Assembly: GCF_000767055.1 (NCBI RefSeq) | Contig: NZ_CP006764.1 | Span: 930,001-994,000, forward strand | Source: Corynebacterium doosanense CAU 212 = DSM 45436 | Lineage (GTDB): Bacteria > Actinomycetota > Actinomycetes > Mycobacteriales > Mycobacteriaceae | Direction: 5' to 3' | DNA: 64,000 bases | Shown: one piece after another, positions 36,422 through 45,449 of the stretch | Position numbering within the stretch: position 1 is the stretch's first letter | Layout of the letters: every line of letters begins with the position of its first letter | The notes under the pieces: model-generated | Seen by the model: only the letters and a program-made list of their open reading frames with translations | Database searches by the model: none | What the model was told of the DNA's origin: nothing | Program-made: the position numbers and the translations under genes

Positions 36422-36726
36422 GAGCGGGTAGAACCTTTTGACGGCAGGTTCGCCTGCGACAGATACGCCGCCGCACGCCGCAGCACCTCGTTCTCCTGCT
36501 CGAGGAGCCGGTTGCGCTTCGTCAGCTCGCGGATCTGCGCCGCCTCGGTCCGTGACTGGCCGGGCGTGGTGCCCTCGTCACTCTCGGCGCGGCGCATCCA
36601 CTTCGTGAGCGTCATCGGGTGGACCCCGACGTCTTTCGCGATCTGCTCGATCGTCACTCCGGGCTCACGGTTTCTCGCGACGCGCACGACATCGTCGCGG
36701 AACTCCTGGGGATAGGGCTTGGTCAT
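36418..36726 (-). CDS. IS3 family transposase OrfA
   Basis: This protein of about 102 residues starts MTKPYPQEFRDDVVRVARN. It has a homeodomain-like HTH (TIEQIAKDVGVHPMTLTKWMRRAE) and a leucine-rich coiled coil (IRELTKRNRLLEQENEVLRRA) for dimerisation. It precedes orfB in the element. Confidence 0.88.
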   Translation of the reverse strand: MTKPYPQEFRDDVVRVARNREPGVTIEQIAKDVGVHPMTLTKWMRRAESDEGTTPGQSRTEAAQIRELTKRNRLLEQENEVLRRAAAYLSQANLPSKGSTRS

Positions 36727-36797
36727 GACGATCATCCTTCCAGGCCGGCCTTCCCAGGCAAGCCAGATCAGATGTCACCTATCCATGCAGCAGACCC

Positions 36798-37255
36798 GTA
36801 TACGACAGGCGATGGAGTTGACACCGTTTCAGGATCTGGTGCGCGGTCGAGGGGGCGATCCCGCACAAAGCGGCCAGCTGCACAGGCCCGAGGCGTTTAC
36901 GCAGACGAAGTGACACCACCCGCTTGACCACGTGCAGGGGTGTCTTGTTCGGGCTGGTGTGCGGTCGGGAGGAGCGATCCTGCATGGTTTCGCCGGCGCG
37001 GTAGCGCTCGGCCCAGCGTTTGACGGTGGGCCAGGAGCACTGGAACCGGGCGGCAACCTCGGAGATGGGATGACCGTCGTCGACGACGAGCTTGGCGACT
37101 TTCAGACGGTGACGGGGGGTCAGGGCTGCGTTAGCATGAGACATCGAAGACCTCTTGTGTGGCTGGGTTGGATTAGAGCACTTCCCATTCCACACGGGAG
37201 GTCTTCGTCATGTCACCGGATCACACAGATCCGACCAACGTCTCCGGTCAGTACA
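36798..37255 (-). mobile_element. Truncated IS481 element (5' part only)
   Basis: From 37255 leftward the sequence is the same as the first 0.46 kb of the intact IS481 at 46084, including the TGTACTGACCGG terminus. It stops at the IS3 right end. The transposase part carries the first 114 or so residues (MSHANAALTPRHRLKVAKLV onward) and is then replaced by IS3 sequence. The outer end lies 6 bp from the rpiB-like stop codon. Confidence 0.88.
36800..37144 (-). pseudogene. IS481 transposase, truncated
   Basis: This is the N-terminal HTH portion (LVVDDGHPISEVAARFQCSWPTV) of an IS481 transposase identical by eye to the intact copy up to LHRLSYT, after which the IS3 end interrupts it. The DDE core is missing, so no activity is expected. 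Confidence 0.85.
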
Positions 37256-37261
37256 GCTAAC

Positions 37262-37705
37262 TCAAGCCCGGGCCTCGCGCTCGGCGATCTCGACGAGCTT
37301 CGGCGCGTAGCTGCCGGCTGGGTCGTGGCGGGCGTCGAGCCACACGTCGATAAGCGCGGAGGCCGCGGCGGGGGCGATGACGTTCTGCCCGAAACACAGG
37401 ATCTGAGCGTCGTAGTTCTCCACGGCGCCCCGCACGCCGACGATCTGGTGCGCGGTGGCCGCGCGGATGCCCGCGACCTTGTTGGCGGCAATGGCGGTTC
37501 CGATGCCCGTCCCGCAGATCAGAATGCCCCGGTCGAACCGGCCCTCGGCGATCGCCTCGGCGACCTGAAAGGAAACCTCGGGGTACGTGGCCTCGTCACG
37601 CGACAGGTCGACGACCTCGCTGACCCGCGGGTCCTGCTGGAGCTTCTCCAGCACGGCCTGCTTGAGTTCTGCTCCGTTAGCCGGGGCTCCGATGACGATG
37701 CGCAC
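37262..37705 (-). CDS. RpiB/LacAB family sugar-phosphate isomerase, divergent
   Basis: The 147-residue protein has the RpiB fold and the GILICGTGIGTAIAANKVAGIRAA loop (about 60-84) with the active-site Cys. The N-terminal phosphate/ring-opening motif of RpiB (GSDHAG) is here GAPANGAELK, so the usual Asp-His pair is absent. Members of this superfamily isomerise ribose-5-P, allose-6-P, galactose-6-P or tetrulose-4-P; ribose-5-P is therefore not assured. It follows a small conserved gene by 11 bp on the same strand. Confidence 0.8.
   Translation of the reverse strand: MRIVIGAPANGAELKQAVLEKLQQDPRVSEVVDLSRDEATYPEVSFQVAEAIAEGRFDRGILICGTGIGTAIAANKVAGIRAATAHQIVGVRGAVENYDAQILCFGQNVIAPAAASALIDVWLDARHDPAGSYAPKLVEIAEREARA
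37344..37356 (+). repeat. Recurrent word, one mismatch (ACGTCGATAAGCG)
   Basis: One-mismatch copy antisense in the rpiB-like gene; it encodes Leu-Ile-Asp with the CTT codon. Confidence 0.5.
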
Positions 37706-37716
37706 GTGGTTCTCCC

Positions 37717-37962
37717 TTACGTATTTGCTATCGAATAGTCGCCGGCCGCGCGCAGCGCGTGGTCGACGGCCTCAAGATCGGGCTCGATCGAGTCCTTGTG
37801 TTTGATGTAGAGCACCGTGTGTTCATCGGTGATCTCGAAGGTCGCCTGCCCGAGGCCGAGTCGGGCGAACTCATCGTAGAGCGACTGGAGGCACTTGACG
37901 ACGTCCTGTTCTGTCTCCACGCCCGTCACGGGCACAGTGGTTTCTACGATGTGGTCGGCCAT
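37717..37962 (-). CDS. Small conserved hypothetical protein
   Basis: From the ATG at 37962 this is 81 residues (MADHIVETTVPVTGVETEQDVV...); an ATG two codons upstream is also possible. Predicted pattern beta-alpha-beta-beta-alpha suggests a ferredoxin-like fold similar in outline to HMA domains but without a CxxC metal site. It precedes the RpiB-like gene and is probably cotranscribed with it. Confidence 0.6.
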   Translation of the reverse strand: MADHIVETTVPVTGVETEQDVVKCLQSLYDEFARLGLGQATFEITDEHTVLYIKHKDSIEPDLEAVDHALRAAGDYSIANT

Positions 37963-37970
37963 GAGCATCC

Positions 37971-39488
37971 TTAAATTCGTCCGTTGAAAGCCTGCAGGGC
38001 AGAGTCCTCTCGGGTTCCGCCACGGCCATCACCGTACTCCTTGTAGTCCGCGATCCATCGAATAGATCGCACCCACTTGACCATCTTGTAGCCGTGGTTC
38101 GACTCGACGCGCGCGCGGGCGGGCGCGCCCAGGTGGATGTCCAGATCGTGGCCGTTGCGCTCGTACGCCAGGATGGAGTCTTCCTCGTTGAGTGTCTCCA
38201 GGTCGATCACGGAGTAGAACGGTTCGCGGGCGCGGTTGTCGTACATCTTCTGGGCCAGGCCGTAGGAGTCGATGAGCACGTAACGCGCACCTTCGGGCTT
38301 GGGGCCGAGGAGGGCGAGGATGTCCGTCAGCTTCGCACCGGTCCACTCCGAGGTTGCCGACCAACCCTGCATGCACGTGTGGGTGGCGATGTAGCTGTGG
38401 CGCGGCAGCGCACGGAGGTCTTCGATCGTCAGCTCCCTGGAGTTTCCGCTGAGGTCATCGCCGACGGTGATCGTCAGATCCTTCCAGTCGTTGTCGCGGG
38501 CGGCCACCCACTCCTCGGATTCGTCCTTGGTCGGGGGCAGGCCGTTGGTCCAGTGGAACTCCGAGATGTCCTTCTCGGTGAAGCTTCCCTGCCGGGCGCT
38601 GCGCGGACGCAGGCCGTTGAGGAAGATCTTGCGGCCGATCTCGGTGAACCCTGTCAGGATCGAGTGCGCGCGGGCGCGGTCGGCGAGGGTCCAGTAGCTC
38701 AGGGCGATCCAGAACAGGATCACCGCGACGACGGTCGCCACCACGATGACAAAGGCCTGGGCGAATCGGGCGTTGTCCACATCACCGAAGACAATGTGCG
38801 GCAGGTTGTAGTCGGGGTGGACGAGGAAGACCAGTCCGACGTGCATGACGATGAAGCCGGTCATCAGCACCATGGCGATGAAGTGCAGCGAGCGAGCGCC
38901 CTGGTGCCCGCCGAACATCTTGACGTACCAGGGGAAGCGGGCCCGGATCGCGGGGGACATGGCGACACCGGTGAGGATCATGAAGGGGGCCAGGATGAAG
39001 ATGACGAAGGTGTAGCCCAGCATCTGCAGTGAATCGTAAGGCGTGAAGTGCTCGATGCCGGGGACCTCGAGGCTGAGGTACACCTTCAGGGTCTCGAAGG
39101 ACTCGGGGATGACGTCCCACGAGGTCGGAATGATGCGGCGCCACAGGCCGGTGACGAAGAGCAGGATGACGTACACGAGGCCGTTGAGGACCCAGAGCAT
39201 CACCGACACCCCGTGCCAGTGGCGTCCCAGCCCGACGTTCTCCCGACCGGGCAAGGCGAGGGCGGGGTGCATCGATTTCTCGTCCATCAACGAGGTGTAG
39301 ACGCCTTCTTCTTTGGGCAGCTCACGTTTGGTGAACTTGAGCCACTCCGTGCCCGGGGCGCAGTCGTTACGCCACCACAGGCGGGGGAGGGAGGACAGTA
39401 TCTCCCAGCCCGAACGCAACAGCATGCCGATGAGGATGAAGTTCAACAGGTGTGCGGCTCGGAGCCACAGCGGGAAGTCAATATCCAT
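37971..39488 (-). CDS. Fusion of a cytochrome b561-type membrane domain and a molybdopterin sulfite-oxidase-like domain
   Basis: The 505-residue protein has two parts. Residues about 1-280 contain five to six membrane helices with histidines suited to haem b (AAHLLNFILIG, HWHGVSVMLWVLNG, RSLHFIAMVLMTGFIVMHVG). Residues about 330-490 are a soluble Moco domain with a probable Mo-ligating Cys in THTCMQGWSATSEWTG and VLIDSYGLAQKMYDN. The layout implies direct electron transfer between a Moco oxidoreductase and a membrane haem or quinone. The substrate is unknown. No Tat signal is seen at the N-terminus. Confidence 0.85.
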   Translation of the reverse strand: MDIDFPLWLRAAHLLNFILIGMLLRSGWEILSSLPRLWWRNDCAPGTEWLKFTKRELPKEEGVYTSLMDEKSMHPALALPGRENVGLGRHWHGVSVMLWVLNGLVYVILLFVTGLWRRIIPTSWDVIPESFETLKVYLSLEVPGIEHFTPYDSLQMLGYTFVIFILAPFMILTGVAMSPAIRARFPWYVKMFGGHQGARSLHFIAMVLMTGFIVMHVGLVFLVHPDYNLPHIVFGDVDNARFAQAFVIVVATVVAVILFWIALSYWTLADRARAHSILTGFTEIGRKIFLNGLRPRSARQGSFTEKDISEFHWTNGLPPTKDESEEWVAARDNDWKDLTITVGDDLSGNSRELTIEDLRALPRHSYIATHTCMQGWSATSEWTGAKLTDILALLGPKPEGARYVLIDSYGLAQKMYDNRAREPFYSVIDLETLNEEDSILAYERNGHDLDIHLGAPARARVESNHGYKMVKWVRSIRWIADYKEYGDGRGGTREDSALQAFNGRI

Positions 39489-39821
39489 GACGTTTCCTTC
39501 TTCTGGAGGTACCCAAAGCCTAACACCCGTGCAATGCTTCTACGTGCGTTTTTAGCATTATTTACGGAAATAACCGTGGTACATATCACCTGGTTTGTCC
39601 GCGACGTTTCGAAGCGCATTTGCGGCAGGAATAGGCCGGCGGAGGGTCACTTGCGGTCGGGTTCGAAGCGACGTGGAATGGCGGTCACTCACGTGGGGGG
39701 AGTTGGTTACTGCCAGGTGCGTCCGCGGGTGGCTTGGATGGCTAGCTCGCTCGGTGGTGCCCCTGAGTTTGGTTCAGAAACACCCTTGTCGACAGACCAT
39801 GCAGGGTCTACAGTTGGTCGT
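39489..39821. other. 333-bp intergenic stretch
   Basis: This AT-richer stretch lies between the divergent sulfite-oxidase-like and toxin genes. It must carry both promoters; GCATTATTTACGGAAATAACCG contains a TTA-GGAAA-TAA style palindrome near 39557-39573. No gene or repeat is supported. Confidence 0.4.
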
Positions 39822-40172
39822 GTGTGGACCGTCGATGTCGAGCTCGTCGAAGACTGGCTCATTTCCCTGGATGAAGGTTCACGCGAACAGGTGATTGCGG
39901 CCCTTGAATTGTTGGAAAGCCGAGGCCCGCAGCTTGGGCGACCACTCGTTGACACCTTGGTGGGGTCTCGGCACAAAAACATGAAGGAACTCAGGCCCGG
40001 GTCCAGCGGCCGGTCCGAGTTGCGTGTCTTGTTTGCCTTCGATCCCGAGCGCACAGCGATCATGCTGGTTGCCGGAGATAAATCGGGCAACTGGAAACGC
40101 TGGTACAAACAAAATCTCCCGAGGGCCGACGACTTGTTCGACCAGCACCTGGACACACTGAAAGGATTGTGA
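39822..40172 (+). CDS. Type II toxin, RelE/HigB (phage Gp49-like) family
   Basis: The GTG at 39822 gives 116 residues. Segments LISLDEGSREQVIAALELLE, RHKNMKELRPG and SELRVLFAFDPERTAIMLVAGDKSGNWKRWY match HigB/Gp49-like toxins, which cleave mRNA on the ribosome. It comes before its antitoxin, the usual higBA order, and overlaps it or lies 5 bp from it depending on the antitoxin start. Confidence 0.85.
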   Translation: MWTVDVELVEDWLISLDEGSREQVIAALELLESRGPQLGRPLVDTLVGSRHKNMKELRPGSSGRSELRVLFAFDPERTAIMLVAGDKSGNWKRWYKQNLPRADDLFDQHLDTLKGL

Positions 40173-40177
40173 CGGTA

Positions 40178-40483
40178 ATGGCAAAGACACTCAATGATTT
40201 TCTCGTTGATCACCCGGTTGACCGTGGGCGGGTCGAGGCCCACAAAGATCGACTCCTCGCAGAGGTGCGCGCGTTTCACCTGCGCAAACTCCGCGAGCAG
40301 GCGGGCCTGACGCAGGCGCAGTTGGCGGAGCGGATCGGCGTCGGTCAGCGTCAGGTGTCCAAGATCGAACGCGGCGATCTGAACAACGCGAAGGTCGGCA
40401 CGATTCGTAGTTATGTGGAGGCGGTCGGTGGCGAGCTGACCCTCGAATACGTGATGGGGAATCAACGGATCCAGGTCGCCTGA
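40178..40483 (+). CDS. XRE family antitoxin (HigA-like)
   Basis: The ATG at 40178 gives 101 residues; a GTG at 40169 in a GTGA overlap is the alternative. The HTH is LRKLREQAGLTQAQLAERIGVGQRQVSKIERGD (about 37-69). The N-terminal part probably binds the toxin. Such antitoxins repress their own operon. Confidence 0.86.
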   Translation: MAKTLNDFLVDHPVDRGRVEAHKDRLLAEVRAFHLRKLREQAGLTQAQLAERIGVGQRQVSKIERGDLNNAKVGTIRSYVEAVGGELTLEYVMGNQRIQVA

Positions 40484-40739
40484 CCTGCCCGACGGAAACG
40501 ACCACCGAACACAGCTCGGAAGGGCCCGAAACGGCCCCTCGGTAGGCCTTTTCGTTCGGGCCGACAACCGCTCGAGTTCACTCATAACAATCGTCCGCCG
40601 AGGGTCCGGCAGGGGCGAAGGGTTCGGAATCGAGAGTCTGCTCGGCCGCCGGGAGGTCGTCGCAATGCAGAAACAGCGGCCCCGAAACCCCTCGACAAAC
40701 CCTTCGGACCCATGAGCTAACGGTGATAGGCTCCCCACG
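40484..40739. other. 256-bp gap with an inverted repeat
   Basis: GGCCCGAAACG (from about 40527) and CGTTCGGGCC (to about 40563) form a hairpin around CGGTAGGCCTTTT, probably a terminator of the toxin-antitoxin operon. The promoter of the first YhgE gene should lie further right. No gene is supported. Confidence 0.45.
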
Positions 40740-43280
40740 GTGAACACCATCTGGACAATTCTTACCCGGGATCTACGCCGGATCGCGGGCACGCCCAAGG
40801 TGTGGATCGTGGTCGTCGGGGTGATGATCCTCCCGGCCCTGTACGCCTGGTTCAACATCGCCGCGTTCTGGGATCCGTACGGCAACACCAGCAACATCGC
40901 CATCGCCGTGGTCAACGAGGACGAGGGGGCGAACTCCGAGCTCACCGGACCGCTGGACGTGGGTGAGCAGCTTGTCTCCCAGCTGGAGCAGAATGACGGG
41001 CTCGGCTGGCAGGTGATGGACCGCGCGGCGGCGGATGACGCGGTGCGCAGCGGCGACGTCTACGCCACGATCATCGTTCCGGAGGATTTCTCGGCGGGCA
41101 TCGTCAGCATCTTCGATCCGCCGTATACCCAGCCAGCACTGATCTACCAGGTCAACGAGAAACTCAGCGCTATCGGCCCGCAGATCACCAATCAGGGCGC
41201 CAGCGGTGTGGACACGCAGATCAACTCCACCCTCAAGCAGGTGGTGGCAGAGGCCGTCACCACGGAGCTGAGCAACTCCGGAGGCGAGCTCGGCGACCGC
41301 CTCGAGTCTGCCGGCACCAACGCGGAGGGCGGTTTCGCCGAGGCCGCGGGAACCGTCGCTGACGCACAGGCGGAGATCCAGCGGATCCAGGCCAGCCTCA
41401 ACGGCGCCGACCCCGCGATCGCCGCGGCGCAGGACAGCCTGCGCTCCGCCGACACGACGCTCGCGGACGCCCAGGACACCCTGGTGCGTGTCCAGTCGAT
41501 CATGACCGACGTGCAGCGTGAGACCACGAAGTTCGCCGACACGGCCACGGAGGCCTACGTCGAGGGAACGACCTCGCTCGCTGACGGCACGGTCGAGGCC
41601 AACAACGCCGTCACCTCGGTCACCGGTGAGCTCCAGCGGGCCAGCGCGGGCATCGACTCCGCCACCCGCGAGGCGCAGAATGTCGTCGGCCAGACCGGAG
41701 CGGCCATCGATCAGGTCCAGGGGCTGCTCGACTCCGGGATCCTCAGCCCGGCCGCGGCCGCCCCGCTGCAGGAGGCGCTGACGGGACTGCAGGACCGCAA
41801 CGCCACCAGCCAGCAGCTGGTCGACGACCTCGGTGCGCTCAACTCCGACGCGGCGGCGACGACCGCCGCGGTCGACGATGCGGCGCAGGCGTTGGCGGAC
41901 GCGACCGTCGATACGCGAGATTCCGCTCGCGGCGTCCAGGAGACCCTCCGCGGACTGCCCGCCCTCAACGCGGCCGTCAACCGGGTCAACACCACCGCCG
42001 GCAGCTTCGCGGGAACGCTCTCCGGGCAGCAGATCATCCTCCGGGAATCGGTCTCGCTTCTCGACGGCGTCCGCACCCAGATCGATTCCTCCACCGCGGT
42101 GCTGGCCAGCTTCGGTGAGGACCTGGCCGGAATTGAGGACAGCCTGGGTACCGCGCAGTCGGATGTCGCGCTGCTCACCTCCGCGTCGCAGGACGGGGTG
42201 CTGCGCGAGGTTGACTCGTTGGACTCAGCGTCGATAAGCCGGTTCTTCGCCTCACCCACCGAGGTGACGGAGAACGCCGTCTTCCCGGTCAACTCCTACG
42301 GCTCGCAGATGGCGGCGCTGTTCACCAACCTCTCGCTGTGGGTGGGCGCGTTCATGATCATGCTCATTTTCCGCACCGAGGTCGAGACCGCCGGCCTCCG
42401 ACGCGTGACCGTTTCCGGGGCGTACCTGGGCCGCTACCTCCTGCTCGGGCTGCTCGCGGTGGGGCAGGGGCTCGTCGTCGCCGTCGGTGATCTGCTGCTC
42501 GGCGTGCAGACGGTCAACGCCCCCGTGTTTGTGCTCTCGTGTGTGATCATCGGGCAGGCGTACCTGGCCATCGTCTACGGGCTGGTCTCCGCGCTGGGCA
42601 ACATGGGCACGGTGATCGCCGTGGTCCTGGCCTTCATCCAGATCCCCGGCGCGTCTGGGCTCTATCCCATCGAGATGACACCCGACTTCTTCCAGGCGAT
42701 CTACCCGCTGCTCCCGTTCACCCACGGCATCAACGCACTGCGCGAGACCATCGGCGGGTTCTATGGCCACCACTACTTACTCCAGCTGGCGATCCTCATG
42801 CTCATGGGCGTGGTGGCCTTCTTCACCGGGATGGTGGCGCGCCGTGGACTGTCCAGTGTCAAACGCACGGTCAACGCGCAGCTCGCTGAGGGCGGCCTGG
42901 TCATCAGCGACCAGGTCCAGGTCGTCGGCTCCGGCTACCGGCTGGTGGACATCGTGCACGCGCTGCGCGACCGGGACGAGTTCCGCGACTCGGTGGACCG
43001 GCGGTGGAAGACGCTGCGCGACCACTACTCCACGATCCTGCGGTCGATCATCGCCTTCGGTGTGCTCGGCGTGGTCCTCCTCGGTGGGCTGGCCGGGCTC
43101 TTCCCCGAGCAGAAGACGGTGCTGTTCGGGCTGCTCTGCCTGTGGTTCCTCCTGCTTGCGGGCGGTATCGCCTTCACCGAGTACACCCGGCTGAGCTTCG
43201 CCCGCGCCCGGGAACTCGCGGAACTGAGTGAGAGTGAGCTGCGCGCGAGCGCCCGCGAAGGCAATGAGGTGAAGGCATGA
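40740..43280 (+). CDS. YhgE/Pip domain-containing membrane protein (first)
   Basis: The GTG at 40740 gives 846 residues. An N-terminal helix and the family segment FNIAAFWDPYGNTSNIAIAVVNEDEGA (about 33-59) start a long extracytoplasmic region of alanine/threonine/glutamine-rich helices with coiled-coil character (about 150-480). Six ABC-2-like membrane helices follow, plus a cytoplasmic loop. The family includes phage-infection protein Pip and type VII secretion-related EsaA. Its stop overlaps the second gene's ATG. Confidence 0.9.
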   Translation: MNTIWTILTRDLRRIAGTPKVWIVVVGVMILPALYAWFNIAAFWDPYGNTSNIAIAVVNEDEGANSELTGPLDVGEQLVSQLEQNDGLGWQVMDRAAADDAVRSGDVYATIIVPEDFSAGIVSIFDPPYTQPALIYQVNEKLSAIGPQITNQGASGVDTQINSTLKQVVAEAVTTELSNSGGELGDRLESAGTNAEGGFAEAAGTVADAQAEIQRIQASLNGADPAIAAAQDSLRSADTTLADAQDTLVRVQSIMTDVQRETTKFADTATEAYVEGTTSLADGTVEANNAVTSVTGELQRASAGIDSATREAQNVVGQTGAAIDQVQGLLDSGILSPAAAAPLQEALTGLQDRNATSQQLVDDLGALNSDAAATTAAVDDAAQALADATVDTRDSARGVQETLRGLPALNAAVNRVNTTAGSFAGTLSGQQIILRESVSLLDGVRTQIDSSTAVLASFGEDLAGIEDSLGTAQSDVALLTSASQDGVLREVDSLDSASISRFFASPTEVTENAVFPVNSYGSQMAALFTNLSLWVGAFMIMLIFRTEVETAGLRRVTVSGAYLGRYLLLGLLAVGQGLVVAVGDLLLGVQTVNAPVFVLSCVIIGQAYLAIVYGLVSALGNMGTVIAVVLAFIQIPGASGLYPIEMTPDFFQAIYPLLPFTHGINALRETIGGFYGHHYLLQLAILMLMGVVAFFTGMVARRGLSSVKRTVNAQLAEGGLVISDQVQVVGSGYRLVDIVHALRDRDEFRDSVDRRWKTLRDHYSTILRSIIAFGVLGVVLLGGLAGLFPEQKTVLFGLLCLWFLLLAGGIAFTEYTRLSFARARELAELSESELRASAREGNEVKA
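42228..42240 (+). repeat. Recurrent word, one mismatch (GCGTCGATAAGCC)
   Basis: Sense-strand copy in the first YhgE gene, where it reads Ala-Ser-Ile-Ser with the rare ATA codon. Confidence 0.5.
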
Positions 43281-45403
43281 GCGGCATCTGGACGATCTTC
43301 CGCGACGACCTGCACCGGGTCCGCACCAACGTCATGACGGCGCTGATGTTCTTCAGCCTGGCCGTCATCCCCATGATCTTCTCCTCCTTCAACGTCCTGG
43401 CCAGCTGGAACCCCTTCGGCAACACCAGCAATCTGCAGATCGCCGTGGCGAGCACCGACGAGGGCTACGACAGCGACCTGGTGCAGATGGAGATCAACCT
43501 CGGCGACCAGGTGCTCTCCGAACTCTCGCGCAACGAGCAGATCGACTGGGTGATCACCCACGAAGACGACGCCATCGAGGGCACCCGCTCCGGTGAGTAC
43601 TACGCGGCGATCGTCCTGCCGCCCACCTTCAGCACCGACCTGCTCACCTTCTACACCGCGAGCGCGGAGCCGGCGGAGATCGATCTCTACACCAACGAGA
43701 AACTCAACGCGCTCACCCCCATCGTCGCCGAGCAGGGCGCGCAGGGGGTCACCTCGCAGATCAACGCGGCCTTCACCGAGGTGGTGGCCAACGTCGGCCT
43801 GGGCGTGGTGGATTCCCTGTCCGAGTATCTGGGCAGCGGCGACACTCAGGCGGCTCTCCAACGTGTGCAGGCCCGGGTGGCGGACACGAGCACGCGCCTG
43901 TCCTCGGGCGCGGAGACCGCTCGCTCCTTCACCGGGGTCATCGACTCCAGCCTCACCCTGGTCGAGGGTGCGGGCAACATCATCGACGCCGCCGGGACCA
44001 GCGTCGCCGACAGCCCCGACGTCGCGGCCACGGGTGACCTCGACTCCTCACTCGCCGGTACCGCGACCGCATTGTCCGCGGGCCTGCGGGGAACGGCCGA
44101 CAGCTACGGTGTGGTGGGCTCGCGTATCGACGCCCTCTTCACCAGCGCCGACGCCACCAGCGAGAGCGCCGCCGAGACCTACCGGACCTTGGGCACCCGC
44201 GTCGGCCAGCAGACCGCGTCGCTGCGCGCCTTGCGGGACAACGTCGCCGCGGTGCCCGGCACCGAGGCCGCGGTCGGCGTGCTCGACACCGCCGTCGCGC
44301 GCAGCCAGAACCTGGAGGACAACCTCCTCGCCTCGGCGGACGACATCGCCGCCGGCAACGCCACGAGCCAGGCCTCCCGGCAGAACAGCCGTGACGCCGT
44401 CGACCTCGCGCGCACGGCGGTCAGCGACGCGGCCACCGCCTACGAGCAGGACCTCCAGCCGCAGTTCGAGGGTCTGGGCGCGTCCCTGGATACCCTGCGT
44501 CAGGACGTGTCCGTGGTCCGGGGCGACCTAGACCGCGCCGGCACGCTCCTAGAGGAGTCGCCCGGCTCGCTCACCGAGTCCTTGGTGAACGCCCGTGACG
44601 CCACGTCCGCGCTGGCTGTGCGTCTCGACGACGACGCCCGGCGCTTCCGTGAACTGAGCGCGGAGCTGGAAACGGCGGGGGAGACCGGCGACTTCTCCAA
44701 GGTGGCGGAGCTGATCGGCAACGACCCGGAGGCGCTGGCGACCCACCTGTCCTCCCCGGTCGCCGTGGAGCGGCAGGAGATCTTCCCCGTGGTGAGCTTC
44801 GGCACCGGCATGGCGCCGCTGTATCTCACCCTCTCGCTCTGGGTGGGAGCGCTCCTGGCCTCGGTGCTCATCCGCACCGGTGCGAGCGGCGACGGTTTCT
44901 CCCGGTTCGAGGAGTTCTTCGGGCGCTTCGGCATCTTCTCGCTGCTGGGTCTCGCGCAGAGCACCCTGGCTACGCTCAGCCTCATCGTCTTTGTGCAGAT
45001 CCAGCCCGCGCACCCGTTCCTGCTGCTGCTCACCGCTTGGGTGGTCTCGCAGGTGTTCATGCTCATCCTCTACTCACTCATCCGCACCTTCGGCAGCGTG
45101 GGCAAGGCGCTGGCGGTGTTCCTGCTGGTCATCCAGGTTTCCGGCGCTGGTGGTTCCTACCCGCTGCCACTGCTGCCGCAGTGGTTCCAGAACGTCAGCC
45201 CCTGGCTGCCGGCGACCTACTCCATCGACGCGATGCGCTCGGCCATCGCGGGCATCTACCAGGCGGATCTTTTCCGCGAGCTCGGGATCCTCCTGTTGTT
45301 CGCCATCCCGGCCCTGCTCATCGGGCTGCTGCTCGGGCCACTTCTCGAGTCCTACAACCGCAAGACCACCGAGGCCATCGAATCGACCAAGGTGATGATC
45401 TAG
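43277..45403 (+). CDS. YhgE/Pip domain-containing membrane protein (second)
   Basis: This 708-residue paralogue has the same layout: an N-terminal anchor, LASWNPFGNTSNLQIAVASTDEGY, a long helical extracytoplasmic region and a six-helix C-terminal membrane domain. It is about 140 residues shorter than its partner. ATGA overlap with the upstream gene indicates coupled translation and probably a heteromeric complex. Confidence 0.9.
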   Translation: MSGIWTIFRDDLHRVRTNVMTALMFFSLAVIPMIFSSFNVLASWNPFGNTSNLQIAVASTDEGYDSDLVQMEINLGDQVLSELSRNEQIDWVITHEDDAIEGTRSGEYYAAIVLPPTFSTDLLTFYTASAEPAEIDLYTNEKLNALTPIVAEQGAQGVTSQINAAFTEVVANVGLGVVDSLSEYLGSGDTQAALQRVQARVADTSTRLSSGAETARSFTGVIDSSLTLVEGAGNIIDAAGTSVADSPDVAATGDLDSSLAGTATALSAGLRGTADSYGVVGSRIDALFTSADATSESAAETYRTLGTRVGQQTASLRALRDNVAAVPGTEAAVGVLDTAVARSQNLEDNLLASADDIAAGNATSQASRQNSRDAVDLARTAVSDAATAYEQDLQPQFEGLGASLDTLRQDVSVVRGDLDRAGTLLEESPGSLTESLVNARDATSALAVRLDDDARRFRELSAELETAGETGDFSKVAELIGNDPEALATHLSSPVAVERQEIFPVVSFGTGMAPLYLTLSLWVGALLASVLIRTGASGDGFSRFEEFFGRFGIFSLLGLAQSTLATLSLIVFVQIQPAHPFLLLLTAWVVSQVFMLILYSLIRTFGSVGKALAVFLLVIQVSGAGGSYPLPLLPQWFQNVSPWLPATYSIDAMRSAIAGIYQADLFRELGILLLFAIPALLIGLLLGPLLESYNRKTTEAIESTKVMI

Positions 45404-45431
45404 GGCCCCTGGCGGCGAGTGGCTGGGGGAG

Positions 45432-45444
45432 GCGTCGAGAAGCG
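45432..45444 (+). repeat. Recurrent word GCGTCGAGAAGCG, G variant
   Basis: Copy in the 46-bp gap just before the DUF3072 start. Confidence 0.6.
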
Positions 45445-45449
45445 CTACC

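Larger units (their letters stand above)
35501..36797 (-). mobile_element. IS3 family insertion sequence, about 1.3 kb
   Basis: The ends GGGTCTGCTGCACGTTTAGG (35501 onward) and, reversed from 36797, GGGTCTGCTGCATGGATAGG form matching terminal inverted repeats that continue into GTGACA. The element holds orfA and orfB. The left flank is the helicase remnant and the right flank a truncated IS481, with no clear target duplication, so a deletion or recombination accompanied or followed insertion. Confidence 0.8.

Noticed and set aside
31793..37261. Integrase gene for the ychF-end modules
   Set aside because: Only DDE transposases of IS1380, IS3 and IS481 are present; no tyrosine or serine recombinase motif is seen.
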